Positions 7,946 to 22,056 of a DNA stretch of 64,000 nt are shown in pieces. Made by a program: the position numbers and the translations under genes. The notes below the pieces were generated by a model. The model was given only the letters and a program-made list of their open reading frames with translations. It searched no databases and had not been told where the DNA came from. Location: the NCBI RefSeq assembly GCF_020532665.2, contig NZ_JAIWPG020000010.1, positions 108,690 through 172,689 of the forward strand. The letters are read 5' to 3'. Numbering within the stretch: position 1 is the stretch's first letter; the number at the start of each line of letters is the position of its first letter. The DNA comes from Lelliottia sp. WAP21 (GTDB lineage: Bacteria; Pseudomonadota; Gammaproteobacteria; Enterobacterales; Enterobacteriaceae).

Positions 7946-8269
7946 ATGCATACCTTATTGCTCCTCGCGGCACTGTCCAGCCAGATCACCTTTGAAACGT
8001 CCCAGCAAGGCGATATGACGACCATTATTCCGCAGGTCACGCTGACCGAACCTTGCGTCTGTCAGGTACAAATTCTCGCCTCACGCCAGGGACAGGGAGG
8101 CGAAAGTACTTCAAAGCAGCAAAATACCTTATCTATACCCGCTAATCAGCCCATCGATTTAACCCGACTCCGTTTAAATATTGGTCCACAGGACTCTGTA
8201 AACATCATGGTGACTGTCTCCGATGGCAAGGCGCTGCATCTTTCTCAGCAATGGCCGACCTCCAAATGA
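7946..8269 (+). CDS. csgC: Periplasmic curli inhibitor CsgC
   Basis: CsgC prevents premature CsgA amyloid formation in the periplasm. From ATG 7946 it has 107 residues; ATG 7943 is directly adjacent and equally possible. The N-terminus HTLLLLAALSSQITFETSQQGD matches the E. coli protein as a short signal plus beta-sandwich start. The CxC motif is present as Cys37-Val-Cys39 (PCVCQVQ), equal to mature Cys29 and Cys31. GGGGG at 7935-7939 serves as ribosome site. Confidence 0.93.
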   Translation: MHTLLLLAALSSQITFETSQQGDMTTIIPQVTLTEPCVCQVQILASRQGQGGESTSKQQNTLSIPANQPIDLTRLRLNIGPQDSVNIMVTVSDGKALHLSQQWPTSK

Positions 8270-8382
8270 AATATTCGCGAAATCAATATTTTGACTAATT
8301 TGGCGGTTCCTGGGGAATATTCCTATGCTGTTAATACGGAGCGCATGACACCCCAGGGATGATTCTCATTGAGGGCCAAAAA

Positions 8383-8703
8383 ATGGTAGCGTTCAGAGCA
8401 AAATTCATTATCGGTGCTGGTCTCATTGTTGTCAGCACACTCACCTCCACCTTTGCCGCAACGGTAGTGCCTGGCGGCGTTATTCACTTTCGTGGTGCCA
8501 TTGTCGAAGATCCTTGTGACATCACCCCTCGCCAGCAACACTTTTCCCTCACCTGTACAGGGGAGGGTGGAAGAAAGACGCGGGAGATAAGTTATCAGGC
8601 TGCGTTGAAAGGGGAGAATGCGTTCCCGAATGTGGCGACGGTCAGCATGACGTACCTTAATCCTGAAAAATCGTTAGCGGTAATGAAGATCGACTATCGC
8701 TAA
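8383..8703 (+). CDS. ymdA: YmdA-like small secreted protein
   Basis: This 106-residue protein of unknown function has an N-terminal signal peptide (AKFIIGAGLIVVSTLTSTFA) and a short mature part with two cysteines (PCDITPRQQ, SLTCTGEGG) that probably form a disulfide. The IHFRGAIVEDPCDI portion resembles the start of fimbrial subunit domains, but the rest is too short for a full pilin. An in-frame ATG at 8359 is the alternative start; 8383 gives a better signal peptide. E. coli ymdA occupies the same place between csgC and ymdB. Confidence 0.75.
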   Translation: MVAFRAKFIIGAGLIVVSTLTSTFAATVVPGGVIHFRGAIVEDPCDITPRQQHFSLTCTGEGGRKTREISYQAALKGENAFPNVATVSMTYLNPEKSLAVMKIDYR

Positions 8704-8799
8704 CAGCGTGGTCGGGATGTCTTCGCTTTTACGACATCCCCTTTTTCACACCTCTTCTCTGCTATACACTTAACAAAAGGGCGGGTGTAGAGAGGCTGT

Positions 8800-9342
8800 A
8801 TGAAACCGCAAATTGAAGTTGTCGTCGGGGATATCACCACTCAGCATGTGGATGTCATTGTTAACGCCGCTAATCCATCGTTGATGGGCGGCGGGGGCGT
8901 TGATGGCGCTATTCATCGCGCGGCCGGGCCGCAGTTGCTGGAAGCGTGCAAGGTTGTCCGTCAACAGCAGGGCGAATGTCCGCCCGGGCATGCTGTTATT
9001 ACCCTGGCGGGCGATTTGCCTGCGAAAGCGGTCATCCACACCGTGGGGCCCGTCTGGCACGGCGGCGAGCAGAACGAGGCGCGGATTCTGGAAGATGCCT
9101 ACCGCAATTGCCTGAATCTGGCCGCCGCAAACAATTATTGCACGATTGCCTTTCCGGCGATCGCGACGGGCGTTTATGGTTTCCCCCGAGCGGCTGCCGC
9201 AGAAATCGCGGTGAACACGGTTTCGGATTATCTCACCCGACGGCGTCTACCGGAGCGGGTATACTTTGTCTGCTATGATGAAGAAAATGCTCAGCTCTAT
9301 AAGCGATTGCTTACCCAACGAGGACCAGACTCCGACGCATAA
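8800..9342 (+). CDS. ymdB: O-acetyl-ADP-ribose deacetylase and RNase III regulator YmdB
   Basis: YmdB is a macrodomain protein that hydrolyses O-acetyl-ADP-ribose and binds RNase III to lower its activity under stress. It has 180 residues, three more than in E. coli. Catalytic and binding elements are visible: [19 protein letters not shown] with Asn25 and Asp35, and the later IATGVYGFP phosphate-binding loop. The next gene, clsC, overlaps its 3' end. Confidence 0.95.
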   Translation: MKPQIEVVVGDITTQHVDVIVNAANPSLMGGGGVDGAIHRAAGPQLLEACKVVRQQQGECPPGHAVITLAGDLPAKAVIHTVGPVWHGGEQNEARILEDAYRNCLNLAAANNYCTIAFPAIATGVYGFPRAAAAEIAVNTVSDYLTRRRLPERVYFVCYDEENAQLYKRLLTQRGPDSDA

Positions 9343-10762
9343 AACGCGGCTGGGGCGGGCTATCGCCCCTGTCAGTGCGGCTCACCCCGGTCTGTGTGGT
9401 CTGCTTCCACTCGATGACAGTCTCGACGCCTTTGCCTGCCGATATCGCCTGGCCGAAATGGCCGAAAAAACGCTGGATGTGCAGTACTACATCTGGGAAG
9501 ACGATATGTCCGGCAGACTTCTTTTTTCGGTTTTACATGCTGCGGCCACGCGAGGCGTCAAAGTCCGCCTGTTGCTGGATGACAACAATACGCAAGGGCT
9601 GGATGACACCCTCAGCCTGTTGGACGCCCATCCGAATATCGACGTACGTCTGTTTAATCCCTTTACCTTCCGTACGCTGCGGGCGCTGGGATATCTCACC
9701 GATTTCGCCCGACTCAACCGCAGAATGCACAATAAGAGCTTCACGGTGGATGGTGAAGTGACCATCATTGGCGGCAGAAATGTCGGCGATGCCTATTTTG
9801 GTGCGGGGAAAGAACCGCTCTTTTCTGATTTAGACGTGATGGCGGTAGGGCCGGTAGTGGCCGATGTGAGCGCAGATTTTGAGCGTTACTGGGATAGCGC
9901 CTGCGTGTCGACGCTTAAAAACGTCCTTGAGCTTTCCCAGGATGAGATAGAGGCAAGGATCCATCTTTCGCCGGAAGGGAGCCAGGACGACCTGACTCAA
10001 AGCTATCTTAAAAAACTGGAAACCAGCGATTTTGTTACCGCACTGGAGGCGCGCAGTTTACCGCTTATCTGGGCTAAAACGCGTCTGCTTAGCGACGATC
10101 CGCGCAAGGGACTGGGCAAAGCCAGGCGTCACTCTCTGTTGCCGCAGCGTCTGCTGGACGTGATGGGTTCGCCTACCCAGCAAATCGATATTATCTCTTC
10201 TTACTTTGTCCCAACCCGGGCGGGTGTAGCATTGCTGTTACAGATGGTGCGCAAAGGGGTGAAAGTCGCCATTTTGACGAACTCGCTGGCGGCCAATGAT
10301 GTGGCGGTCGTTCATGCGGGATACGCGCGCTGGCGCAAAAAACTGCTGCGTCACGGCATCGAACTCTATGAGCTCAAGCCTACCCAGGACCCCACGCCTG
10401 GTCTGCATGACCGCGGACTGACCGGGAACTCTGGTTCCAGCCTGCACGCCAAGACGTTCAGTATCGACGGACGAAATGTCTTTATTGGCTCATTAAACTT
10501 TGATCCGCGCTCAACCATGCTCAACACCGAAATGGGCTTCGTGATTGAGAGTCACGATTTAGCCAGCCTGATTCACCGACGTTTTCTGAAAAGCCGACAG
10601 CACGAAGCCTGGCAAATTAAGCTCGATCAACGTGGTCGTCTGAACTGGGTGGAGCAAAAAGAGGGCAGAGAAATCGTGCTTAAGAAAGAACCTAAGACCC
10701 GTTTCTGGCAACGCGTTTTGGTCAGGCTGGCATGGTGGCTGCCGGTGGAGTGGTTATTGTAA
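9266..10762 (+). CDS. clsC: Cardiolipin synthase C
   Basis: ClsC makes cardiolipin from phosphatidylglycerol and phosphatidylethanolamine, and in E. coli works best with YmdB present. It is a phospholipase D-superfamily enzyme with two HKD motifs: His155 in [10 protein letters not shown] with GGRN after it, and His394 in [10 protein letters not shown] with GSLNFDPRS. The conserved protein begins near TRLGRAIAP. The 25 or so residues before that lie within ymdB, and the true start is uncertain: ATG codons occur at 9266, 9275, 9278 and 9287, none with a strong ribosome site. From 9266 it has 498 residues against 473 in E. coli. Confidence 0.92.
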   Translation: MSAMMKKMLSSISDCLPNEDQTPTHKTRLGRAIAPVSAAHPGLCGLLPLDDSLDAFACRYRLAEMAEKTLDVQYYIWEDDMSGRLLFSVLHAAATRGVKVRLLLDDNNTQGLDDTLSLLDAHPNIDVRLFNPFTFRTLRALGYLTDFARLNRRMHNKSFTVDGEVTIIGGRNVGDAYFGAGKEPLFSDLDVMAVGPVVADVSADFERYWDSACVSTLKNVLELSQDEIEARIHLSPEGSQDDLTQSYLKKLETSDFVTALEARSLPLIWAKTRLLSDDPRKGLGKARRHSLLPQRLLDVMGSPTQQIDIISSYFVPTRAGVALLLQMVRKGVKVAILTNSLAANDVAVVHAGYARWRKKLLRHGIELYELKPTQDPTPGLHDRGLTGNSGSSLHAKTFSIDGRNVFIGSLNFDPRSTMLNTEMGFVIESHDLASLIHRRFLKSRQHEAWQIKLDQRGRLNWVEQKEGREIVLKKEPKTRFWQRVLVRLAWWLPVEWLL

Positions 10763-10763
10763 A

Positions 10764-10785
10764 TGCGCCGGTGTGACCCGGCGCA
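10764..10785. terminator. Hairpin between convergent clsC and opgC
   Basis: TGCGCCGG and CCGGCGCA form an 8-bp stem directly after the clsC stop. There is no T-tract on either side, so terminator activity is doubtful. Confidence 0.4.
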
Positions 10786-10791
10786 TAATGG

Positions 10792-11949
10792 CTAGCTCAG
10801 CGCTTTCGCACTATCCGTTTTACTCTGAGGCTTGCCAGAGAAGAGGAAGCGCAGCAGAGGAATGCGCAGATGAATTTCATACAGCGCAATCGCAATACCC
10901 ACCACAAACACCAGTCCGGTAAAGAAGCCCAGCGCATTCGAGGTGATGTGCGGGGTGATATAGGCACCAAAAAAGAGCGTCAACGGGTGATGAACCAGGT
11001 AAATGAACAGCGAGGCGTTAACGAAATAGGTGACCCTTGCTGATTTAAAGTTCAGCAGACGGTGCCCCAGTGCGAAGACGACATTGACCATCCATAGCCC
11101 CAGCAACATGGTGATGATGCTTTCGGTTTCATACATCCATGCATCGCCACTGCCATATTTTTGATTCAGCAGATAGGCCGCAAACGCCAGCGTAGCGCCC
11201 ACGGCGCACCCGCGAGAAGGGGTCGTGAACAGCGATTTGATCCCGGGTGAAATGAAGGCCAGCGCACCCAGCATAAAGAAGGGAATGTAGAACAGCGTCT
11301 GCATGACCACAAAATTAAACAAACCGTCGCTGAGTATCGGCGGATACACAATAAACAGCGTCCGGCGTATTACCCCATAACCGACACCCAGCAACAAAAA
11401 AATCAGGCTGAGTTTCGGCCAGGTGACGCCCGAGAAATGCGCTTCATGGTGGCGGCTCAGGCGACGGCGAAGACGGCTGAAAATAAACAGACTCACCGTG
11501 GTCATGACCACCAGCACCAGCAGGAACCAGAGATGGGAAATCAGCTCCCACACCAGCGTGTTGTATTTCTCGTAGAGGGTCAGGTTTTGCCAGTTATCCG
11601 CTTTGCCTTTGACATACTGCAACATGATGAACTGCGGTAAGGTGAGCAGAGGAATAGCCGTCAACATGGGGATCCCCACGCGCTCGACGCGCACCTTCCA
11701 CCAGCGTTTCATGGGGTAGCGCAGAAACAGCATGTAGGAAAAATAGCCGGAAATGACGAAGAACACCTGCATCCTGAAGGAGTGAATAAAGTCGTTAAAC
11801 AGGGTCAGCCACCATGAAGGTTCTATACTGTTAACGTGCCAGGTGTGGCTGGAGTAAATTAATGAGATGTGAAACGGAATCCCCAATAGCATCAGCCATG
11901 CCCGGATCGAGTCGAGGAAATATTCACGTTGTACGGGTGTCGTGGTCAT
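10792..11949 (-). CDS. opgC: Osmoregulated periplasmic glucan succinyltransferase OpgC
   Basis: OpgC (MdoC) transfers succinyl groups from the cytoplasmic side to nascent periplasmic glucans. It has 385 residues as in E. coli. It is a polytopic acyltransferase-3 family protein with about ten membrane segments; the N-terminal [28 protein letters not shown] carries the family's conserved histidine. It is divergent from opgGH with about 250 bp between starts. Confidence 0.95.
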   Translation of the reverse strand: MTTTPVQREYFLDSIRAWLMLLGIPFHISLIYSSHTWHVNSIEPSWWLTLFNDFIHSFRMQVFFVISGYFSYMLFLRYPMKRWWKVRVERVGIPMLTAIPLLTLPQFIMLQYVKGKADNWQNLTLYEKYNTLVWELISHLWFLLVLVVMTTVSLFIFSRLRRRLSRHHEAHFSGVTWPKLSLIFLLLGVGYGVIRRTLFIVYPPILSDGLFNFVVMQTLFYIPFFMLGALAFISPGIKSLFTTPSRGCAVGATLAFAAYLLNQKYGSGDAWMYETESIITMLLGLWMVNVVFALGHRLLNFKSARVTYFVNASLFIYLVHHPLTLFFGAYITPHITSNALGFFTGLVFVVGIAIALYEIHLRIPLLRFLFSGKPQSKTDSAKALS

Positions 11950-12142
11950 ATAACTTTGTGCATTCTCAGACTTTTCGTCTTATCCCTAAGACGCAATGTG
12001 GTTACATTCGAAGCCAACCCTACATCAAGACCGACACCCTGTCTCCAGGATAAGCACGCAAAGTGAAATTAGGGACTTCTACTTGCTTATTCCATGAGCC
12101 GGTGCGCTAACAAAGCGGTGATAATGTTGTCGGATTGCCTGA

Positions 12143-16277
<4,135 letters not shown>

Positions 16278-16293
16278 GTCGTGCAACATAAAA

Positions 16294-16321
16294 ATACCGG
16301 CCACTGGGCCGGTATTTTTTT
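16294..16321 (+). terminator. Terminator after opgGH
   Basis: ATACCGGCC-ACTG-GGCCGGTAT (16294-16315) is followed by a T-run, a strong intrinsic terminator. Confidence 0.9.
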
Positions 16322-16334
16322 AATGAGGTGAGCA

Positions 16335-16562
16335 ATGAGAATAATCATGGTGGGCATCATGGCGTGTCTGCTTAGCGGGTGCGGCAGTATTATCAGTCGC
16401 ACGATCCCGGGGCAGGGCCACGGTAATCAGTATTATCCCGGCGTGAAATGGGACGTTCGTGACTCCGCCTGGCGTTACCTGACGGTGCTCGATCTCCCCT
16501 TCTCGCTGGTCTTTGATACGCTGTTATTACCTGTTGATGCCCAACACGGTCCTTACGAGTAA
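16335..16562 (+). CDS. yceK: DUF1375 lipoprotein YceK
   Basis: This small lipoprotein of 75 residues has the same length as in E. coli. Its signal sequence ends in lipobox LSGC (Cys16), followed by GSIISRTIPG. The remaining part holds YPGVKWDVRDSAWRY and LPFSLVFDTLLLPVD, a pattern shared with other DUF1375 lipoproteins. Function unknown. The sequence GAGGTGAGC precedes the start. Its stop abuts the stop of the convergent msyB with no gap. Confidence 0.88.
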   Translation: MRIIMVGIMACLLSGCGSIISRTIPGQGHGNQYYPGVKWDVRDSAWRYLTVLDLPFSLVFDTLLLPVDAQHGPYE

Positions 16563-16937
16563 TTAACGCTCATCCCACTCGTCCGCTGCCGCTTGTCCCT
16601 CTTCGGTGTCGAGCGGCGGTTCAAGTTGAAATTCCCCCTCGTCCCATTCGTGCATCGTATTCTCTTCGAGCCATTCCTGACGCAGTTCGATTTCATCGAA
16701 GTCACCGTCAAACACGGCCTGAGCGGCTTCACCGCTTAATATCGGCAAACATTCGCCGTCGTCGCCTTCTTCTGCAAAAAACTCCACCTGCCACATGATA
16801 TCCCCGTCCTGCAGGACATACTTTTGCACGTTGAGCTGCTGCACATCGGCATCATCAGCGTCAATGCCGGGGTTATTGGCGAGGAACTCTTCACGAGCGG
16901 CATCAATAGCTTCTTCCAGCGTGGCATACATGGTCAT
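16563..16937 (-). CDS. msyB: Acidic protein MsyB
   Basis: This 124-residue, very acidic cytoplasmic protein carries runs such as FDGDFDEIE and HEWDEGEFQLEPPLDTEEG. In E. coli extra MsyB suppresses secY and secA export defects; the mechanism is unknown, and its expression rises in stationary phase. Length and sequence match E. coli closely. It ends head-to-head against yceK without any intergenic base, so each transcript must run into the other gene. Confidence 0.93.
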   Translation of the reverse strand: MTMYATLEEAIDAAREEFLANNPGIDADDADVQQLNVQKYVLQDGDIMWQVEFFAEEGDDGECLPILSGEAAQAVFDGDFDEIELRQEWLEENTMHEWDEGEFQLEPPLDTEEGQAAADEWDER

Positions 16938-17023
16938 TGGCGTCTCCCTGTGATTTCGAATGGTATTCAGGGAAAGAATAGCTGATTCTCCGCTTTTGCC
17001 ACTAAGAATGGCGTATTAAGTTG

Positions 17024-18286
17024 TCATAACGGCTTATGTTCCCGAGCCGTCGCTTTATTAGCCGCAGGCGCGGCGGGGATTGGCCGTGCGGCTCTGGCCA
17101 GGCTTCGCCAGGAATAGAAGGCGTTAAAGAGCACAACGCTTGCCGTCACGATAAACACCGCCCGAAAGCCGAAACTGGCCGAGATCCCTGCACCTACCAG
17201 CGGGCCCGTGACGTTGCCGATATCGCGAAACGACTGGTTGTAGCTGAATATCCTGCCGGCAATTTGATTGGTTGAGTTATAAACCAGCAGGGTTTGCACG
17301 GCGGGCAGAAGCGCGCCATCGGCTGCGCCGAGCAGAAAGCGTAACACGCCGAGTTGCCAGGGGGATTGCACCAGCGACATAGGGACAAGCAGGAGCACCG
17401 AGATGAGCAGGGCGGCAATCAGGATTTTCTCAGGGCCAATGCGGTCGCCGAGTTTCCCCAGCCGCGGGGCACTCATCAGCGCGGCAACGCCGGGAACAGA
17501 CGCAATCATTCCACTGATAAACGCGATGTTGTTGACGTTGCCCGCCAGTTCACGCACGTACAAGGTGAGAATGGGCGCAATCGAACCGGTGGCGATCTGA
17601 ATAATCATTGTCGTGATAAACAGACTCATGACCAGCTTTGGATTTTTTAGAGAACGAAGCACTTCCCGGGCGTGCAGCATCTCTTTTTTCGGCACCGGGG
17701 TGAAATTCTCTCGTATACAAAGCAAGGTCAGCAGGAAGCAGGCGAAGAGAACGCTCGCGGTAATAAAGAACACCGGGCGCAAGCCGTAGCTGTCGGCCAT
17801 GAGCCCCCCGGCTAACGGGCCGAGCAGTGCGCCACTGACCGCCCCTGTTGAGAGCGTCCCCAGCGCCCAACCGCTTTTATTGCGGGGCATCTGTGTCGCA
17901 ATCAGGGCGTTTGCATTGGGCACGAAACCGCCCAGCAGGCCCAGCAGGGCGCGCAGAATTAAAAACTGCCAGATAGTTTGTGCCAGTCCCATCAGCACCA
18001 TGATAATGGCCATACCCAATGCCGAGCGCAGCAGCATAATCTTACGCCCTTTACGGTCGGCCAGCCCACCCCAGAACGGTGAGGCAATCGCTGAAAAAAG
18101 GAAGGTGATGCTGAAGACCAGTCCCGACCACATGTTAAGCGCGCTATGGCCCGTAACGCCGAGCTGTTCAACGTAAAGCGGCAGAAAGGGCATAACCAGA
18201 CTGAACGCGGCGCCGGTCAGAAAGCAGCCAAGCCAGGCTACCGTGAGGTTACGTTTCCAGTTTAGGGGGGCGTCTGAGGGTGACAT
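17024..18286 (-). CDS. mdtG: MFS multidrug efflux transporter MdtG
   Basis: MdtG is a 12-helix drug:proton antiporter (DHA1 group) that in E. coli confers fosfomycin and deoxycholate resistance on overexpression. It has 420 residues, slightly longer at the C-terminus than the 408 in E. coli. Motif A is seen as [12 protein letters not shown] in the loop between helices 2 and 3, and again as [16 protein letters not shown] in the second half. It starts [20 protein letters not shown]. Monocistronic by layout. Confidence 0.93.
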   Translation of the reverse strand: MSPSDAPLNWKRNLTVAWLGCFLTGAAFSLVMPFLPLYVEQLGVTGHSALNMWSGLVFSITFLFSAIASPFWGGLADRKGRKIMLLRSALGMAIIMVLMGLAQTIWQFLILRALLGLLGGFVPNANALIATQMPRNKSGWALGTLSTGAVSGALLGPLAGGLMADSYGLRPVFFITASVLFACFLLTLLCIRENFTPVPKKEMLHAREVLRSLKNPKLVMSLFITTMIIQIATGSIAPILTLYVRELAGNVNNIAFISGMIASVPGVAALMSAPRLGKLGDRIGPEKILIAALLISVLLLVPMSLVQSPWQLGVLRFLLGAADGALLPAVQTLLVYNSTNQIAGRIFSYNQSFRDIGNVTGPLVGAGISASFGFRAVFIVTASVVLFNAFYSWRSLARAARPIPAAPAANKATAREHKPL

Positions 18287-18383
18287 AACAATCCAGGCGA
18301 TAAGCAGAAGGTAATAAGCCTGCTAATTATGCGCCTGCGTTATGAATGCTGCAATGAAGAAGGTTTGTTAAAACGCAGGGAAA

Positions 18384-18403
18384 GGCGGCCTGAGCAGGCC
18401 GCC
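18384..18403 (-). terminator. Terminator-like hairpin after lpxL
   Basis: GGCGGCCT-GAGC-AGGCCGCC forms a perfect stem just downstream of the lpxL stop; on the minus strand it is followed by TTTCCC, a weak T-tract. Confidence 0.6.
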
Positions 18404-18410
18404 CTCTGGT

Positions 18411-19337
18411 TCAGTAACGCGAAGGCATTCCGTCCGGGCGAGATTTGAAACGGCGATGCAGCCACATATACTGCTCAGGCGCGAGCATAATGCATTTTTC
18501 GATCACCCCGTTCATCCATCTGGCGGTTGTTTCTGCGTCATCCAGTGGAGGCGTGAGCTCAGGTTCAAGCATCATCAGTTCGTAGCCTTTTCCGTCAGGT
18601 TTACGACGCGGAACAAAGGGGACGATAGCCGCTTTGGACATGCGGGCCAGCATCCAGGTACCCGAGGTGGTCGCCGCTTCTTGTACGGCAAAGAAAGGTA
18701 CAAAGACGCTGGACTGACGCCCGTAGTCATGGTCAGGTGCGTACCAGATCACTTCGCCTTTTTTAAGGGCGCGAATCATACCTTTAAGATCTTTACGGTC
18801 GATCATGCTCTTATTCGAACGCATGCGGCCCCAGGTTTGCAGCCAGTCGATCACCGGATTGTCGTTAGGACGATACACCCCGATACCGGGTGCCTGCATC
18901 CCAAACATCCTTGCACCAATCTCAAGGGTCAGAAAATGTATTCCGATCAGCAGTACGCCCGTACCTTCAGCCTGTAAACGATGTATGGGCTCCATGCCGG
19001 TTCCCGTCACCTCGAACCAGCGTGACATGCGTTTATCCGACCAGAACCAGGCCATGCCGGTTTCCATTAAGCCGAGGCCGACAGATTCGAAATTTTTGAC
19101 CACCAGCGTCTCGCGCTCTTGCTCGCTCATTGTCGGAAAACACAGTTCCAGGTTCCGGCGGGCGATAGCCGCGCGACGTTTCATCAAGCGCAACGCGAGG
19201 TATCCGAGCGCACGACCAATGCGATAAATCACCGGATAGGGCAGCTTGACCAGTAACCACAACGTGCCGATGCCAAACCAGACAGGCCAGTAGCGAGGGT
19301 GCAGCAACGCTGCCGAAAATTTGGGTAATTGCGTCAT
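18411..19337 (-). CDS. lpxL: Lipid A lauroyltransferase LpxL
   Basis: LpxL transfers laurate from acyl-ACP to Kdo2-lipid IVA at the inner membrane. The start at 19337 gives 308 residues beginning [18 protein letters not shown], as in E. coli (306); the frame is open upstream to 19475 but those residues are not conserved. The HxxxxE catalytic pair is in [10 protein letters not shown]. One N-terminal membrane anchor is present ([21 protein letters not shown]). It is divergent from trhO. Confidence 0.95.
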   Translation of the reverse strand: MTQLPKFSAALLHPRYWPVWFGIGTLWLLVKLPYPVIYRIGRALGYLALRLMKRRAAIARRNLELCFPTMSEQERETLVVKNFESVGLGLMETGMAWFWSDKRMSRWFEVTGTGMEPIHRLQAEGTGVLLIGIHFLTLEIGARMFGMQAPGIGVYRPNDNPVIDWLQTWGRMRSNKSMIDRKDLKGMIRALKKGEVIWYAPDHDYGRQSSVFVPFFAVQEAATTSGTWMLARMSKAAIVPFVPRRKPDGKGYELMMLEPELTPPLDDAETTARWMNGVIEKCIMLAPEQYMWLHRRFKSRPDGMPSRY

Positions 19338-19556
19338 GTCGTTCCTGTTTTTCTTCGTCCTGTGCCCTGCATTGTCGCATTTTTTAATAGTTTGCCAAAA
19401 TGTATGGTACGGAATGGGACGTTTATACAGCTGTTTGAACTGTAAAAGAGTTTGTGTGAGTGAAATGTAGCGCAAAAAGTGGGGATGTAAATTCTCATTG
19501 TTTGCTATATCATGCCGCCGATTTACATTCTCTAACGATTGCAGGACTCGTACACC

Positions 19557-20606
19557 ATGCCAGTGTTACATAACCGCATTTCCAATGAGACGTTAAAAGC
19601 GCGTATGCTGGCCGAAACAGAGCCGCGCAAAACGATCTCATTCTATAAGTATTTTACCCTTGTCGATCCTCAGGCCACTCGCGATGCGTTGTATAAAGCC
19701 TTTGAGGCTCTGAACGTCTTTGGCCGCGTTTATCTGGCGCGCGAGGGCATCAATGCTCAAATCAGCGTGCCTGAAAGCAACGTCGACGCCTTCCGCGATG
19801 TTCTGTACGGCTTTGACCCGGCGCTGAATGGCGTGCGTCTCAATGTCGCCCTCGACGATGACGGAAAATCCTTCTGGGTGCTGCGCATGAAAGTGCGTGA
19901 GCGCATTGTTGCCGACGGTATCGACGACCCAACCTTCAATGCGGGTGATGTGGGTGAATACCTGAAAGCCGCTGAAGTAAACGCCATGCTGGACGATCCG
20001 GACGCCGTGTTTATCGACATGCGTAACCACTACGAATACGAAGTGGGGCACTTTGAGAACGCGCTGGAGATCCCGGCAGACACCTTCCGCGAACAGCTCC
20101 CGAAAGCGGTTGAAATGATGCAGGACTATAAAGACAAAAAAATTGTCATGTACTGTACCGGAGGGATCCGCTGCGAGAAAGCCAGCGCGTGGATGAAACA
20201 CAGCGGTTTTAACAAGGTCTGGCATATTGAAGGCGGGATCATTGAGTATGCCCGTCGTGCCCGCGAACAGGGGCTACCGGTGCGTTTTGTCGGCAAGAAC
20301 TTCGTCTTTGATGAGCGGATGGGGGAGCGCATCTCTGAAGATATTATCGCCAACTGCCATCAGTGCGGCACGCCGTGCGATACGCATACCAACTGTAAGA
20401 ATGACGGCTGTCATCTGCTGTTCATCCAGTGTCCGGCGTGCGCGGAGAAGTTTAACGGTTGTTGCAGTGAACTGTGCAGTGAAGAGAGCACCTTGCCGGA
20501 GGAAGAACAGCGTCTTCGCCGCGCGGGGCGTGAAAATGGCAATAAGATTTTCAACAAGTCTCGTGGTCGTCTGAACACCAAACTCGGTATTCCGGACCCG
20601 GAATAA
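19557..20606 (+). CDS. trhO: tRNA uridine(34) hydroxylase TrhO
   Basis: TrhO (YceA) introduces the oxygen for 5-hydroxyuridine at position 34 of tRNAs using molecular oxygen. It has 349 residues from MPVLHNRIS. The rhodanese-like domain carries the catalytic loop [11 protein letters not shown] with Cys200. The C-terminal part has a cysteine-rich cluster ([20 protein letters not shown] and [12 protein letters not shown]) that could bind zinc. A longer start at 19539 is possible but less conserved. Confidence 0.95.
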   Translation: MPVLHNRISNETLKARMLAETEPRKTISFYKYFTLVDPQATRDALYKAFEALNVFGRVYLAREGINAQISVPESNVDAFRDVLYGFDPALNGVRLNVALDDDGKSFWVLRMKVRERIVADGIDDPTFNAGDVGEYLKAAEVNAMLDDPDAVFIDMRNHYEYEVGHFENALEIPADTFREQLPKAVEMMQDYKDKKIVMYCTGGIRCEKASAWMKHSGFNKVWHIEGGIIEYARRAREQGLPVRFVGKNFVFDERMGERISEDIIANCHQCGTPCDTHTNCKNDGCHLLFIQCPACAEKFNGCCSELCSEESTLPEEEQRLRRAGRENGNKIFNKSRGRLNTKLGIPDPE

Positions 20607-20615
20607 GCGTGACTG

Positions 20616-20648
20616 GCCCGGTGAGACGATGGCTCACCGGGCTTTTTT
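20616..20648. terminator. Terminator between trhO and yceI
   Basis: A 10-bp perfect stem GCCCGGTGAG / CTCACCGGGC (20616-20642) is followed by T6. It serves trhO; on the minus strand no T-tract follows. Confidence 0.88.
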
Positions 20649-20649
20649 A

Positions 20650-21225
20650 TTACTTCTGCTGCACACCTTCCACCGAGATAATCAGATCGACATCCTGCGA
20701 TGCCGGGCCAAGGTCGGTCGTTATGTTGAAGTCCTTCAGGCTAATTTTCCCTGCCGCTTCAAAGCCCGCACGTTTGCCACCCCAGGGATCGTCCCCCTGA
20801 CCGATTAATTTGGCGTCCAGTTTGACCGGCTTGGTCACGCCATTCAGCGTCAGGTTGCCGGTAATATCCAGATCCTCGCCATCCTTTTTCACCTCAGTGG
20901 AGGTAAACGTCGCCTGTGGGAATTTTGCAACGTTCAGGAATTCCGCACTGCGAAGATGTTTATCACGCTCTGCATGGTTGGTATCCACGCTGTTGGTGTT
21001 GATGGTCACATTCACCTTATCCGCGGCGGGGTTTTTCTCATCAAAACTAAAGGTTCCGTCGAAATCTTTAAAGGTGCCATATAACCAGCTGTAACCCAGA
21101 TGCTGGATACGGAAATTAACGAAGGCGTGCTGACCTTCTTTATCGATTTTATACTCTGCGGCAACGGCAGAGCCGGTGGTGAATAACAGTGAACCTAATG
21201 CGATACCTAACAGGCGTTTTTTCAT
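20650..21225 (-). CDS. yceI: YceI-family periplasmic protein
   Basis: The 191-residue protein has a cleaved signal peptide ([20 protein letters not shown] ... VA) and a lipocalin-like YceI barrel that binds isoprenoid-type lipids in homologues. In E. coli it is induced by high pH and osmolarity. Family signatures are [22 protein letters not shown] and [14 protein letters not shown]. It follows yceJ by two bases, so the pair forms one operon; YceI may hand a quinone-like ligand to the YceJ cytochrome, an inference from pairing in many genomes. Confidence 0.94.
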   Translation of the reverse strand: MKKRLLGIALGSLLFTTGSAVAAEYKIDKEGQHAFVNFRIQHLGYSWLYGTFKDFDGTFSFDEKNPAADKVNVTINTNSVDTNHAERDKHLRSAEFLNVAKFPQATFTSTEVKKDGEDLDITGNLTLNGVTKPVKLDAKLIGQGDDPWGGKRAGFEAAGKISLKDFNITTDLGPASQDVDLIISVEGVQQK

Positions 21226-21227
21226 TT

Positions 21228-21794
21228 TTATGCTCCAGAGTCAACTGACGATCGGCCCAGCATGCGCTTAAGGGTGTCGTCTTTATCGATGAAATGATGT
21301 TTAACGGCCGCAAGACCGTGAAGAAGGGAGACGATTACGACGCCCCAGGCCAGCCACAAATGCACGGTGCCCGCTAAATCAGCCTGGGAACCCGCGTCTG
21401 ACAAGGTGGCTGGCACCTCGAACAGACCAAACACGCTGATGGGTTTGCCATCTGCCGTCGAAATGAGATAGCCACTGATTAAAATGGAAAACAGTAAAAC
21501 ATAGAGAACCAGGTGAGCCGCTAAGGCAGCGAGACGCGTCAGCGCACGATGGTTTTTTAGCGCGGGAGGTGGCGGGGAGAGATGTCGCCAGGCCAGTCGA
21601 ACGATCAGCGCTACCATCAGAACGACGCCAATACTTTTATGCAGTTCAGGCGCCTGGTGATACCAACCGTCATAATAGCTCAGGGTGACCATCCATAACC
21701 CGAGGCCAAACATGGCGTAAACCGCAAGGGCCATTAACCAATGCAGCAGCATGGATATCATTCCATAACGAGCAGGAGAATTACGCAGTTGCAT
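21228..21794 (-). CDS. yceJ: Cytochrome b561 family protein YceJ
   Basis: This inner-membrane di-haem cytochrome b561 homologue has 188 residues from [11 protein letters not shown] (ATG 21794, matching E. coli; 21812 is an upstream alternative). Four helices carry the expected haem-ligating histidines: [10 protein letters not shown] (helix 1), [10 protein letters not shown] (helix 2), and later HLWLAWG and [14 protein letters not shown]. It is probably a superoxide:quinone or similar electron-transfer protein, as shown for E. coli CybB. A Fur-box array lies about 75 bp upstream. Confidence 0.92.
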   Translation of the reverse strand: MQLRNSPARYGMISMLLHWLMALAVYAMFGLGLWMVTLSYYDGWYHQAPELHKSIGVVLMVALIVRLAWRHLSPPPPALKNHRALTRLAALAAHLVLYVLLFSILISGYLISTADGKPISVFGLFEVPATLSDAGSQADLAGTVHLWLAWGVVIVSLLHGLAAVKHHFIDKDDTLKRMLGRSSVDSGA

Positions 21795-21856
21795 AATAAG
21801 GACTCTTCCCAATAAACGAGAAAGTCAAAATGACCTGTAGGAAATGCTATTGCAAA

Positions 21857-21881
21857 TGATATTTATTGATAATGATTATTA
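21857..21881. promoter_or_regulatory. Fur-box array upstream of yceJI
   Basis: TGATAAT-G-ATTATTA (21867-21881) matches 14 of 15 positions of the 7-1-7 Fur inverted repeat (TGATAATnATTATCA). A weaker overlapping unit begins at 21857 (TGATATT-T-ATTGATA). Overlapping units are usual at Fur-controlled promoters. It lies 73-87 bp before yceJ. Confidence 0.6.
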
Positions 21882-22056
21882 ATTATTTTCTTTCAGTTTT
21901 TTTGAAAATAACCTGAACGCAATCTTCAGTTTCTTCGTTCATTTTGCCTGATGCAGCCTTTTTATTGCCTGGGGGGAGGGGGGTGAGGCAGTTCAAATAT
22001 TCTGACTAAAAATTCAACTTATATAAAGTAACGTCAATTAATGTCAATCTTTGTGT
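21882..22056. other. AT-rich spacer between yceJ and yceO
   Basis: No open frame is credible here. A purine-rich plus-strand run (GGGGGGAGGGGGG, 21970-21982) stands out against the AT-rich surroundings. It may hold the promoter region of yceJ and the end of the yceO transcript. Confidence 0.4.
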
